64,000 bases of DNA from contig JBHGNT010000008.1 of assembly GCA_043228905.1 (NCBI GenBank), positions 15,314,001 to 15,378,000 of the forward strand. Reading direction: 5' to 3'. The notes under the pieces are model-generated. The model had not been told where the DNA came from and did not search any database. It was given only the letters and a program-made list of their open reading frames with translations. Every line of letters begins with the position of its first letter. The first letter of the stretch is position 1. This DNA is from Azolla caroliniana. Lineage: Eukaryota > Polypodiophyta. Positions 63,416-64,000 of the stretch are shown here, one piece after another. A program made the translations under genes and the position numbers.

Positions 63416-64000
63416 TGTTGGGAGACAGGTCCCTCCGGATGGGAAGGGAGAAGAATAGTGCCGACGAACAATCTCGGCCGAGGCCGATAGGCCGAGGTGT
63501 GAACTTGATGAGGAGTACCCGGCTACGGAGAGCCGGATGGTGCAGGCCCGATGTGAACCGGATGAGGAGTACCCGGCTACGGAGAGCCGGATGGTGCAAG
63601 CCCGGTGTGAACCGGATGAGGAGTACCCGGCTACGGAGAGCCAGATGGTGTAGGCCCGGTGAGAACCGGATGAGGAGCACCCGGCTACGGAGAGCCGGAT
63701 GACGCAAACCCGGTACGAACCGGAGGAAGAGACATATTCGTAAATATGTTTCTGAGAGCTCATCGAGGCTACATTTGTAAATAGCCGAAAAAGTCATATT
63801 AGTATAAATATGACTTAGGGAAAACTTTTAGGGTTGTTATTTTTGTTGTTATTTTTGGTGGTTGTTATTCTTGTTGGTGCAAGAATAGAGAGAGCACGTA
63901 ACAGTGTACAGAGAGAGGGAGAGAGAGAAAGAGATCGCTGCCTCTGTTGTAACCGCCGCCTGTGCCGAAGATCGTGAGCACGAGGTCGTTGCCTCCGTGA
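63416..64000 (+). repeat. 3' LTR of F, cut by the window end
   Basis: 585 of about 792 bp are visible. About 16 differences from the 5' LTR are seen, several being C/T or A/G changes in the tandem repeats. Confidence 0.92.

Larger units (their letters stand above)
58553..64000 (+). mobile_element. Element F: nearly complete Ty1/copia
   Basis: 5' LTR (58553-59344), primer site, one long polyprotein, polypurine tract and the first 585 bp of the 3' LTR are present. The LTRs are about 97% identical by eye. F is probably complete beyond the window. Gag, order and motifs suggest the Tork/Tnt1 group. The decayed element H and the solo LTR at 20835 are relatives. Confidence 0.95.

Overview
The window is plant nuclear DNA made almost entirely of transposable elements; I find no host gene that can be supported. 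A land plant is suggested by Tork/Tnt1-like Ty1/copia elements, a Tat-type Ty3/gypsy element with two RNase H domains, chromodomain Ty3 elements, a LINE, initiator-tRNA-Met and tRNA-Trp type primer binding sites, and plant-type promoter motifs in the LTRs. The species cannot be named; the dense nesting suggests a large, repeat-rich, possibly non-flowering genome (low confidence).

Layout. 1-3182: Ty3 element A (minus), gag-protease plus 5' LTR, inserted in a copia integrase. 3183-5395: 5' half of that copia (minus). 5396-6322: copia LTR and RNase H fragments (plus). 6467-7825: tRNA-Trp-primed gag element M (minus). 8465-10318: decayed copia H (plus). 10319-11651: inverted pair of copia LTRs, one arm split by a solo LTR with TSD. 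11652-14241: decayed copia (minus). 14242-17551: decayed copia (plus) holding two solo LTRs. 17552-19665: copia 3' half (minus). 19831-24400: LINE (minus) split by a solo LTR with perfect TSD. 24416-25426: LTR-like DNA with three tRNA-like modules. 25427-26640: copia 3' part (minus), joined head-to-head to copia E (plus, 26640-37292). Copia E is split by D (29369-36373), a complete young Ty3/Tat element with matching LTRs and TSD GGAAG. 37293-42937: unusual Ty3 element G split by a 2.2-kb inverted-repeat element. 42938-47506: element C, a gag plus GC-rich repeat-coding LTR element. 47507-50013: Ty3 element J (minus). 50936-51940: chromodomain end and 3' LTR of element K. 51941-53639: gag-only element L. 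53640-58236: Ty3 element B, sister of A. 58237-58552: another Ty3 integrase tail. 58553-64000: copia F with an intact 1343-aa polyprotein, 3' LTR cut by the window end.

Only D and F look able to code for their own mobility. M, C and L share one gag family and a tRNA-Trp primer site and lack pol where visible, so they look non-autonomous.

The most interesting signal lies in the LTRs. Several unrelated LTRs (M, L, J, K, the solo LTR at 16808-17287, and the LTR at 24416-25110) share a layout: a tRNA-like A-box/B-box module near the U3 start on the strand opposite to LTR transcription, then seed-type RY (CATGCA) motifs or perfect heat-shock elements, then a TATA box. I do not know of this combination being described.
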